DNA of 35,792 bases from Draconibacterium sp. (GTDB lineage Bacteria > Bacteroidota > Bacteroidia > Bacteroidales > Prolixibacteraceae). Shown here piece after piece: positions 7,780 to 14,249 of this stretch; position 1 is the stretch's first letter, and each line of letters begins with the position of its first letter. Both the position numbers and the translations under genes were made by a program. The notes under the pieces are model-generated. The model saw only the letters and a program-made list of their open reading frames with translations, did no database searches and was not told the DNA's origin. The stretch lies in assembly GCA_030595485.1 (NCBI GenBank), contig JAUVDE010000001.1, forward strand, positions 1 to 35,792, given 5' to 3'.

Positions 7780-8513
7780 TTACGTTGTCGGATAGCCTCG
7801 TATATCATCAGGGCTGCCGATACCGAAACATTTAAAGAACCTATTTCTCCAAGAATTGGAATTTGTAATTGCTCATCGGCAATACGCAAAATCTGATTTG
7901 AAATACCTGTATCTTCAGAACCCATAACTATACCTAAAGGCATTGTTAAATTGGCCTGAGTATATAATTTATTTCCCTTTTCGCTTGCTGCGACAACAAA
8001 TATGCCCGAAGCTTGCAAAAAGCTAACCGTATCGGTAATGTTCTTTACTCTACAAATAGGTATATGGTGAATAGCTCCTGCCGAAGTTTTTATGGCATCT
8101 GCACCAATTCGCGCCATTCCTTTTTCCGGAATTACAATGGCATGTACGCCTGCACATTCTGCAGAACGGGTGATGGCTCCAAAATTACGCACATCTGTAA
8201 TTTGGTCAAGAATAAGGATTAATGGAGTTTTACCTTCTTCGTAAATGCCCGGAAGCACATTTTCAATATTGTCGAATTCAACTGGCGAAATAAAAGCCAA
8301 AACGCCCTGGTGATTTTTTCGGGTAACACGATTAATCTTTTCAACCGGAACATATTGAGTTACAATGTCATTCTCTTTTATCAACTGGTGCAACTCTTGA
8401 AACAACTCATTCGAAAGTCCCTTTTTTATTAGTACCTTTTCTACTGTTTTTCCTTTTTTTATAGCTTCAATTACAGCTCGTGTTCCAAATATAAAATCTT
8501 CGTTGTTTGTCAT
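7776..8513 (-). CDS. rlmB: 23S rRNA (guanosine-2'-O-)-methyltransferase RlmB
   Basis: 245 residues from the chosen ATG. SpoU/TrmH family: an N-terminal substrate-binding domain (DFIFGTRAVIEAI at the start, then KKGLSNELFQ) and a knotted methyltransferase domain with DVRNFGAITRSAECAGV near 100, IVMGSEDTGIS near 195 and GEIGSLNVSVSAALMIYEAIRQ near the end (last helix split across the motif 3 knot). RlmB methylates the P-loop G2251 of 23S rRNA. An in-frame ATG eight codons upstream (8537) lies inside the ABC-F gene. I prefer 8513 because it forms TAATG with the ABC-F stop, giving translational coupling, and because homologues begin just before the FIFG motif. Confidence 0.92.
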   Translation of the reverse strand: MTNNEDFIFGTRAVIEAIKKGKTVEKVLIKKGLSNELFQELHQLIKENDIVTQYVPVEKINRVTRKNHQGVLAFISPVEFDNIENVLPGIYEEGKTPLILILDQITDVRNFGAITRSAECAGVHAIVIPEKGMARIGADAIKTSAGAIHHIPICRVKNITDTVSFLQASGIFVVAASEKGNKLYTQANLTMPLGIVMGSEDTGISNQILRIADEQLQIPILGEIGSLNVSVSAALMIYEAIRQRN

Positions 8514-10459
8514 TACCAGGTTTTTTTTAGTTTCCAATTTTCAAGTTCTTCGTGTGTGTGTGCCCAATCGTGCATTGTTTGCTCTAAATCGGCTTTTCGT
8601 TTATCGTAATTTTCAAAAATAGAGTGGTCTTCCAGTTCAACTGATGATGACAATTGTTTGTCGATTGCCTCAATTTCTTCTTCAAGTTTGGCAATTTCCT
8701 CTTCTGTTTGAATTACTTTTTTCTCCAAACGCGAAATCGTACGATTCACTTCTTTTCGCTCTTCAAAGGTAAGCTCATTTGTTGATTTTACCTTACTTTC
8801 TTGTTTTGTTGTTCTTGCCGCTCCTTTTTTTGCTTCCAGCTCTTTCAGCGATTCCATTTTTTTACGATAAAGGAAATCGAAAATCCCACCAAGGTGTTGT
8901 CTTGCTTTTTTATTTCGAAACTCGTAAATACAATTTATTAATCCGTCGAGGAAATCGCGGTCGTGCGAAACCACCAAAACAGTTCCGGGGAAATTAGCCA
9001 AAGCATTTTTTAGAATTTCTTTCGAGCGCATATCCAAATGGTTGGTTGGCTCATCTAATATCAGAAAGTTAACCGGTTCCAGCATCAAACGAATCATTGC
9101 CAGTCTTGACTTTTCTCCGCCACTTAATACCTTAACTTTTTTGTCAATGTCTTCTCCTCGGAAAAGAAAAGCGGCCAAAATATCTCTTATTCTTGTGCGA
9201 ATATCACCAATGGCAATTTGGTCAATCGTTTCAAAAATGGTTAGTTCTTCATTTAAAAGTTGTGCTTGGTTTTGTGCAAAATAACCCACTTTAACATTAT
9301 GCCCAAGTGTCAAGCTGCCTTCATGTTGCAGCTCGTCCATTATAATTCGGGCAAGCGTGGTTTTACCTTCTCCGTTTCGACCAATAAAAGCTACTTTTTC
9401 CCCATTTTCAATGGTAAGGTCTACATCTTTTAATACCTCGAGAGTACCATATGATTTGCTTATGTGTTTAGCTTCTACAACAACTTTACCCGAACGAGGA
9501 GGGGGAGGGAAGTTTAATTTTAATGCTGAGTTATCTTCCTCTTCAATTTCTAGTCTATCCAGTCTGTTCAGCTGCTTTACCCTCGACTGAACTTGCACTG
9601 CTTTGCTCGCTTTGTACCTGAAACGTTCAATAAAACGTTCGGTATCCTCAATCATCTTTTGCTGGTTACGGTAGGCGGCTAGTTGCACTTCCTTTTGTTC
9701 CTCTTTCCAAACAATAAACTTTGAGTAGTTCATACGTTGGTCAGTAATTTTTCCCAGCGAAATTTCAATGGTTCGGTTACCCACAGCATCCAGGAAGGTA
9801 CGATCGTGTGAAACCAAAACAACAGCACCTGAATATGTTTTTAGGAAATCTTCCAGCCACTGAATAGATTCAATATCGAGATGGTTGGTAGGCTCATCCA
9901 AAAGAAAAACATCGGGTTTACGTAAAAGAAGTTTTACCAGCTCCACACGCATACGCCATCCTCCACTAAATTCAGAGGTCATTCGATTGAAATCGCTTCT
10001 TTCAAATCCAAGCCCAAGTATGGTTTGCTCCAACTCGGCTTCGTAATTATCGCCCCCCAACATTTGGTAACGTTCATTTAATTCAGTTACCAAGTCCAGC
10101 TTTTTTAGATATTCTTCAGCGTGGTAATCGTTACTTTCAGCAATTTCCGTATTTAATTTGGCAATTTTCTTTTCCAGCTCAATTAGCTCCTCAAATGCCA
10201 GAGTAGCTTCTTCTTTTAAAGTTCTGGAGTCAACAATTTTCATTTGCTGAGGCAAGTAGCCAATTGAAACATCTTTGGGAATCCCCACACTTCCTGCAGT
10301 TTGATTTTCTTGGCCCGTAATAATTTTAAGCAATGTTGTTTTTCCAGCACCATTTTTTCCAATTAGCCCAATCCTGTCTTTAGGATTAATTAAAAAGCTA
10401 ATCTCTTTAAATAGTTCGAAGCCACCAAAACTCAGGTTTATTTTATCTAATGAAATCAT
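8513..10459 (-). CDS. ABC-F family ATPase, two nucleotide-binding domains
   Basis: 648 residues with two ABC domains and no membrane segment. Domain 1: Walker A GKNGAGKTT (34-42), signature SGGWRMR, Walker B and DEPTNHLD near 190. Domain 2: GRNGEGKTT near 358, signature SGGEKSRLAM, DEPTNHLD near 470. A charged linker lies between them and a C-terminal coiled coil covers about 545-645. This is the Uup/YheS-like ABC-F layout; such proteins bind the ribosomal E site and assist stalled or antibiotic-bound ribosomes. A longer reading starts at a TTG (10465); I chose the ATG at 10459 because homologues start MISL. It is followed by rlmB with a TAATG overlap. Its upstream region holds tandem mini-ORFs and hairpins, as seen before inducible ABC-F genes. 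Confidence 0.93.
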   Translation of the reverse strand: MISLDKINLSFGGFELFKEISFLINPKDRIGLIGKNGAGKTTLLKIITGQENQTAGSVGIPKDVSIGYLPQQMKIVDSRTLKEEATLAFEELIELEKKIAKLNTEIAESNDYHAEEYLKKLDLVTELNERYQMLGGDNYEAELEQTILGLGFERSDFNRMTSEFSGGWRMRVELVKLLLRKPDVFLLDEPTNHLDIESIQWLEDFLKTYSGAVVLVSHDRTFLDAVGNRTIEISLGKITDQRMNYSKFIVWKEEQKEVQLAAYRNQQKMIEDTERFIERFRYKASKAVQVQSRVKQLNRLDRLEIEEEDNSALKLNFPPPPRSGKVVVEAKHISKSYGTLEVLKDVDLTIENGEKVAFIGRNGEGKTTLARIIMDELQHEGSLTLGHNVKVGYFAQNQAQLLNEELTIFETIDQIAIGDIRTRIRDILAAFLFRGEDIDKKVKVLSGGEKSRLAMIRLMLEPVNFLILDEPTNHLDMRSKEILKNALANFPGTVLVVSHDRDFLDGLINCIYEFRNKKARQHLGGIFDFLYRKKMESLKELEAKKGAARTTKQESKVKSTNELTFEERKEVNRTISRLEKKVIQTEEEIAKLEEEIEAIDKQLSSSVELEDHSIFENYDKRKADLEQTMHDWAHTHEELENWKLKKTW

Positions 10460-10479
10460 ATTCAATAAAAATAGAAGCG

Positions 10480-10509
10480 CAAAGATAATTATTAAAGGAA
10501 GACTAGAAA
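10480..10509 (-). promoter_or_regulatory. candidate proximal promoter of the ABC-F gene
   Basis: Read on the minus strand, TTTC (10509-10506), an 18-base spacer and TATCTTTG (10487-10480, exact -7 match). The ATG follows about 20 bases downstream. If active, it would bypass the structured leader further upstream. Confidence 0.5.
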
Positions 10510-10524
10510 GTTAGAATTTTGGGC

Positions 10525-10552
10525 AAAAAAAATACCCTTACGGGTAAAAAAA
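10525..10552 (-). terminator. short hairpin with flanking U-tracts before the ABC-F gene
   Basis: On the minus strand: seven T, then TACCC-GTAA-GGGTA (10546-10533), then eight T (10532-10525). The loop GTAA is of the GNRA type. The stem is only 5 bp but the U-tract is perfect, so it can work as an intrinsic terminator for a transcript coming from the leader region, or as part of an attenuator. Confidence 0.5.
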
Positions 10553-10554
10553 GG

Positions 10555-10651
10555 AAGGGGAAAGCTCTATGGACGCTTTTTGAAGATGATTGATAATTTA
10601 CAAACCCCTAAACACAAAACCAATCATAAATACAGAAGTCGCTTCCCCCTT
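10555..10651 (-). ncRNA. candidate structured leader or small RNA upstream of ABC-F
   Basis: On the minus strand AAGGGGGAAGC (10651-10641) can pair with GCTTTCCCCTT (10565-10555) over 11 bp with one G-U pair. Inside it, ATGATTG (10627-10621) pairs with CAATCAT (about 10593-10587), which would hide the start codon of the second mini-ORF. GAAG-cga-CTTC (10645-10635) is a competing small hairpin using the outer left arm. T-rich tracts follow. The nesting of a mini-ORF inside competing hairpins fits a translation-controlled attenuator; an independent small RNA is the alternative. I do not recognise it as a named RNA family. Confidence 0.4.
10598..10627 (-). CDS. mini-ORF 2, possible leader peptide MIGFVFRGL
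   Basis: ATG, nine sense codons in total including the start, then TAA. The peptide MIGFVFRGL closely resembles that of the mini-ORF just upstream (MVGFIFNK); the first six codons match as M-V/I-G-F-I/V-F. Its first seven bases pair with a segment just past its stop codon. No strong ribosome binding site is visible, which is normal for Bacteroidota. Translation is not shown; the pairing of two similar peptides in one leader is the evidence. Confidence 0.35.
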   Translation of the reverse strand: MIGFVFRGL

Positions 10652-10658
10652 TTAAGTT

Positions 10659-10685
10659 TTACTTATTGAAAATAAAACCAACCAT
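10659..10685 (-). CDS. mini-ORF 1, possible leader peptide MVGFIFNK
   Basis: ATG, eight codons, TAA. It starts about 12 bases after an exact -7 box (10704-10697), so it would sit at the very 5' end of the transcript. The peptide MVGFIFNK matches mini-ORF 2 in its first six residues. The hydrophobic F/I-rich make-up is reminiscent of short ribosome-arrest leaders before inducible resistance genes, but this is analogy only. Confidence 0.35.
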   Translation of the reverse strand: MVGFIFNK

Positions 10686-10696
10686 TAAATCAAGAG

Positions 10697-10704
10697 CAAA
10701 TATA
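10697..10704 (-). promoter_or_regulatory. candidate distal promoter (-7 box) of the leader
   Basis: TATATTTG on the minus strand is an exact TAnnTTTG match. A transcript from here would begin near 10690, immediately before mini-ORF 1. No good -33 TTTG is seen at the expected distance. Confidence 0.4.
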
Positions 10705-10773
10705 GGGAATAGAAATTCTTAGAAAAGTTATATAAAACATAAAACACTTTTGTACAGGCAATGTGACTTTATT

Positions 10774-10788
10774 TTCCCACAATGGGAA
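10774..10788. repeat. 15-bp palindrome in the ABC-F/rlmD intergenic region
   Basis: TTCCCA-caa-TGGGAA is a perfect dyad. A further TGGGAA half-site occurs about 15 bases on (10802-10807). It lies about 60 bases before the rlmD -7 box and about 70 bases upstream of the leader's -7 box, so it could be an operator serving either direction. The binding protein is unknown. Confidence 0.4.
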
Positions 10789-10849
10789 GCTTTGAATTTA
10801 TTTGGGAATGTGGTTCGTTGGTGGGGTAGGTGAATGTATAATAATGAGT

Positions 10850-10857
10850 TATATTTG
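10850..10857 (+). promoter_or_regulatory. candidate -7 box for rlmD
   Basis: TATATTTG is an exact TAnnTTTG match, 17 bases before the GTG start at 10875. No TTTG is present at the -33 position. Confidence 0.5.
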
Positions 10858-10874
10858 CAGCAAAATTATTGAAC

Positions 10875-12284
10875 GTGGCTAGAAATAGAAAAAAACCTTT
10901 TTACGAGAATGTAAAAATTGAAGACATAGGTGCTGAGGGAAAAGCTGTTGCCAAAGTAGGCGAAATGGTAGTATTTACAAAAATGGCAATTCCTGGCGAT
11001 GTGGTTGATTTACAGGTTACAAAAAAACGCAAACGCTTTCAGGAAGCTTTTATAAAGGAGTATAAAGAGTATAGCAATGATCGAGTTGATGCATTTTGCG
11101 AACACTTTGGAACTTGTGGTGGATGTAAATGGCAAATGTTGCCTTACGATAAACAATTGTTTTACAAACAAAAACAGGTGAAGGATCAACTTTTAAGAAT
11201 AGGGAAAGTTGAAATTCCTGAAATTATGCCAATACTTGGTTCTAAAGAAAACACGTTTTATAGAAATAAGCTAGAATTTACATTTTCGAATAAACGGTGG
11301 CTAACATTTGATGAAGTAGAAGCCGGAAATGAGATTGAAAAACCCGATGCACTAGGTTTTCATGTGCCAGGTTTATTTGATAAAGTAATTAACATCACTA
11401 AATGTTGGTTGCAACCTGAACCTTCGAATAAAATAAGAAACTTTATCTATGAGTACGCAATTGATAATGGACTAGCGTTTTTCGATATTCGAGCACAAAC
11501 AGGTTTCTTACGCACCTTAATACTGCGCACGAGTTCTACGGGGGAAAATATGCTTATCATAACTTTTTACCACGAGGATGAAAGTAAGCGAACGGCTTTA
11601 TTAGAAGCTGTTAAAAATGAGTTTCCTGAGATTACCTCGCTGCTATATGTAATTAACACAAAAGGAAATGATACAATAACCGATCAAAAAATCGAGGTCT
11701 TTAACGGAAGAGAATACATTTTGGAAGAAATGGAGGGACTGAAGTTTAAAATAGGCGCAAAAAGTTTTTACCAAACAAATTCGGAGCAAGCTTATACTTT
11801 ATACAAGGTAACCCGCGATTTTGCTGAATTGGATGGAACAGAAACAGTTTATGATCTTTATACAGGCACAGGAACGATTGCAAATTTTGTGGCAAGGAGT
11901 GCAAAAAAGGTGGTTGGGATTGAATATGTTCCCGAGGCTATTGAAGATGCAAAAGTAAATTCGCAACTAAACGGAATTACGAATACGTCTTTTTTTGCTG
12001 GTGACATGAAAGATGTGCTTAACGAAGACTTTGTTCGTAAGCATGGCAAGCCGGAAGTAATTATAACAGATCCTCCTCGAGCAGGAATGCATGCCGATGT
12101 AATTAATACCATTTTAAAAGTAGCTCCAAATAAAATAGTTTATGTTAGTTGTAACCCTGCAACTCAGGCTCGAGATATCGCAATTTTGGACGAATTTTAC
12201 CAAATTGAGAAAATATGTCCTGTTGACATGTTCCCACACACCCATCACGTCGAAAATGTGGTGTTACTTACAAAAAGAGCTTGA
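10875..12284 (+). CDS. rlmD: 23S rRNA (uracil-5-)-methyltransferase RlmD (RumA type)
   Basis: 469 residues from a GTG start giving MARNRKK. A TTG two codons earlier (10869) is possible but homologues begin at the basic RKK stretch. A TRAM domain occupies about 10-65. The [4Fe-4S] ligands are C75, C81, C84 and C177 (C-x5-C-x2-C with CGGCKW). The SAM-binding core contains YDLYTGTGTIANF near 325, DPPRAGMH near 398, and the catalytic cysteine in VSCNPATQARD near 426. Family members methylate C5 of U1939 (or U747) of 23S rRNA; which uridine is not certain. It is divergent from the ABC-F/rlmB pair, so three ribosome-directed genes share this locus. Confidence 0.92.
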   Translation: MARNRKKPFYENVKIEDIGAEGKAVAKVGEMVVFTKMAIPGDVVDLQVTKKRKRFQEAFIKEYKEYSNDRVDAFCEHFGTCGGCKWQMLPYDKQLFYKQKQVKDQLLRIGKVEIPEIMPILGSKENTFYRNKLEFTFSNKRWLTFDEVEAGNEIEKPDALGFHVPGLFDKVINITKCWLQPEPSNKIRNFIYEYAIDNGLAFFDIRAQTGFLRTLILRTSSTGENMLIITFYHEDESKRTALLEAVKNEFPEITSLLYVINTKGNDTITDQKIEVFNGREYILEEMEGLKFKIGAKSFYQTNSEQAYTLYKVTRDFAELDGTETVYDLYTGTGTIANFVARSAKKVVGIEYVPEAIEDAKVNSQLNGITNTSFFAGDMKDVLNEDFVRKHGKPEVIITDPPRAGMHADVINTILKVAPNKIVYVSCNPATQARDIAILDEFYQIEKICPVDMFPHTHHVENVVLLTKRA

Positions 12285-12320
12285 CTAATTAAGTAAAATG
12301 AGCTAACTTGGTGAACCTAA

Positions 12321-12341
12321 ATGCAATCAGAAATGTTGCAT
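12321..12341. repeat. small inverted repeat after rlmD
   Basis: ATGCAA (12321-12326) and TTGCAT (12336-12341) with a 9-base spacer. There is no U-tract after it, so it is a weak terminator at best; it could equally be an operator for the downstream OmpA gene. The rest of the gap to 12432 holds nothing I can name. Confidence 0.25.
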
Positions 12342-12432
12342 GCGGTAAAATAAGGGTCATATTAAGAGCATATACATGTTTCTTAATATTTGGTATAATT
12401 AATGTTTTACAAAAATCCTAAATTCAGATATT

Positions 12433-13995
12433 ATGAAAAAAGTAATACTTATTCTATTGGGTATTCTTCCAATTATGTTAGTTGCACAAAATAAATGTGT
12501 ATACTTTGAGAAGATGGTAAAGTTGCAAGTTGAGAAAACGGACCTCAATACTGTTGAAAGTGATTTTGGTCCAGCTTTTGTCGGAGATGAGTTATATCAT
12601 TCATCATATACCGATGAGGAACTTGAAAAGCTATCCAAAGGAAAGAAAAAGAAAATTAATTACGACGTATTTACTTCAAATGTCGATGCAACCGGAAACG
12701 TGGTTGGATCGAGGTCAGTTCGACTAGCAGATCAAAGTGAAGGCTATCATGTTGGACCGGTTTCTTATTGTGAAAAAACGGGTGAAATATTTGTAACCAT
12801 AAGTAACTTTGAGAATCCTGCTCCCAGAGGAACAAATAAAGCCTACCAAGCGCTTGATGTGAAACTAAAAATATTTATTGGTGAAAAAGTGGATGGTAAA
12901 TGGACAAAAACAGGTGAACTTCCATTCAATAGTCCTGATTATTCCGTTGGTCATCCTTCTGTTACGTCATCGGGTGATACCTTGTATTTTGTTTCAGACA
13001 TACCTGAAAAAGGTATCGGTGGAACTGATATTTATATGACTGTTAGAAAAAATGGAGTATGGGGAGATATGATTAATCTTGGAGATAAGATTAATACTGT
13101 CGAAAACGAAATGTTTCCATTCATATATAAAGACAAGATGCTGATATTTGCATCGAATGGTAGAAAAGAAACTGATGATTTGGACTTGTACCATGTTGGA
13201 ATGTTTGGTAAAAATATGACCGCAATTACTGAAATTGAGCAATTGAATTCAGAAGCCGATGATTTCGGATTTATAATACATAAGAAAGAAGAAGTGGGGT
13301 ATTTTACCTCGAATAGAGAAGGAGGAGTTGGTGATGACGATATTTACAAAGTACTTATCGAAAAAATTCCTCAAGGAAAACATGAACTCGAGTTAATCGT
13401 AAGAGATAGAAATACAAACGAACAGATTCGCGATGCGAAAATTGGTTTTGGAGATGCTTTGTTAACCATTGCAGGCTTGATCTTTAAAAGAGATTTGGAG
13501 AAAGAAAAAAGCTACATCGTTAAAACAAACATGGAAGGCTACATGAACGATTCGAAAACTATTTCAACCGTAGGTAAACCATTTGGTGTGATAAGGGAAA
13601 CACTCTATGTAGAGAAGGTTGTGGTTGGTCAGAAGTTCGTTATGGACAATATTTATTACGATTTCGACAAATGGGATATTCTTCCTGAATCGAAAATTGA
13701 GTTGGATAAATTAGTGAAGGTGATGAATGATAATCCAAGCTGGAAAGTTGAACTTGGTTCGCATACAGACTGTAGAGGTAGTGACCCATACAATAAAATA
13801 TTAAGTCAGAAACGTTCTGATTCAGCAATTGGATACATTATAGGTAAGGGTATTGCTGAAGGTAGAATAATTGCTAAAGGTTATGGTGAAACAGAATTGG
13901 TGAACGAATGTGATGATGGCGTTAAGTGTTCTGAAGCAGACCACAGAAAGAACCGTCGTACTGAATTTAAAATTTTAGAAATGGACGGAAAATAG
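12433..13995 (+). CDS. OmpA family protein with PD40 beta-propeller repeats
   Basis: 520 residues. A signal peptide covers about 1-19 (ending LVAQ). Residues about 50-310 carry PD40-type beta-propeller repeats, e.g. GHPSVTSSGDTLYFVSD, GGTDIYM and YFTSNREGGVGDDDIYKV. The C-terminal OmpA peptidoglycan-binding domain (about 405-517) has YYDFDKWDILPES, GSHTDCRGSDPYN, LSQKRSDSA and HRKNRRTEF. The protein should sit in the periplasm or outer membrane and bind peptidoglycan. The architecture resembles the T9SS accessory protein PorE, but the lipobox and TPR repeats of PorE are absent, so I do not assign that name. Confidence 0.85.
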   Translation: MKKVILILLGILPIMLVAQNKCVYFEKMVKLQVEKTDLNTVESDFGPAFVGDELYHSSYTDEELEKLSKGKKKKINYDVFTSNVDATGNVVGSRSVRLADQSEGYHVGPVSYCEKTGEIFVTISNFENPAPRGTNKAYQALDVKLKIFIGEKVDGKWTKTGELPFNSPDYSVGHPSVTSSGDTLYFVSDIPEKGIGGTDIYMTVRKNGVWGDMINLGDKINTVENEMFPFIYKDKMLIFASNGRKETDDLDLYHVGMFGKNMTAITEIEQLNSEADDFGFIIHKKEEVGYFTSNREGGVGDDDIYKVLIEKIPQGKHELELIVRDRNTNEQIRDAKIGFGDALLTIAGLIFKRDLEKEKSYIVKTNMEGYMNDSKTISTVGKPFGVIRETLYVEKVVVGQKFVMDNIYYDFDKWDILPESKIELDKLVKVMNDNPSWKVELGSHTDCRGSDPYNKILSQKRSDSAIGYIIGKGIAEGRIIAKGYGETELVNECDDGVKCSEADHRKNRRTEFKILEMDGK

Positions 13996-14015
13996 TCAAA
14001 CTTACAATAGTTGAG

Positions 14016-14047
14016 AAAAGCTGTTCTGTGTATATGGAACAGCTTTT
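14016..14047. terminator. intrinsic terminator after the OmpA gene
   Basis: AAAAGCTGTTC (14016-14026) pairs with GAACAGCTTTT (14037-14047), followed by more T. It is symmetric enough to work also on the minus strand for the possible ORF at 14060-14167. Confidence 0.9.
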
Positions 14048-14059
14048 TTTGTTTTTAAA

Positions 14060-14167
14060 TTATTGAATAGAATAAATCTCTTTTTTGTGTTCCCCGTGTT
14101 TAATCGTAATAAAAATCTCATTTCCTTCTTTTAGATCCAATAGCTTTTCAAATCTTATTACTTTCGC
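14060..14167 (-). pseudogene. possible decayed or very small gene
   Basis: An open stretch of 35 codons after an in-frame TGA, ending in TAA at 14060. It reads like real protein: RFEKLLDLKEGNEIFIT then IKHGEHKKEIYSIQ, with an alternating charged/hydrophobic pattern. There is no ATG; a TTG at 14140 is the only usual start and gives 26 residues. The terminator at 14016-14047 lies just beyond its stop. It may be the 3' remnant of a gene that lost its 5' half, or chance. I recognise no family. Confidence 0.25.
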
Positions 14168-14249
14168 TCAAAAGTAAATCGGAAGTAAATATGTCTTCTG
14201 TGCAGAAACAAGCAGTTAAAATATTTGTTTTTATTTAAAGTTAGATTTT

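Noticed and set aside
10540..10700. 6S RNA, SRP RNA or tmRNA in the gap before ABC-F
   Set aside because: The stretch is too short for 6S or tmRNA and has none of the conserved SRP loop bases or a tRNA-like end; kept only as an unnamed structured leader.
12433..13995. Naming the OmpA/PD40 protein as the T9SS component PorE
   Set aside because: The beta-propeller and OmpA domains agree, but lipobox and TPR repeats are absent and no por genes are adjacent.
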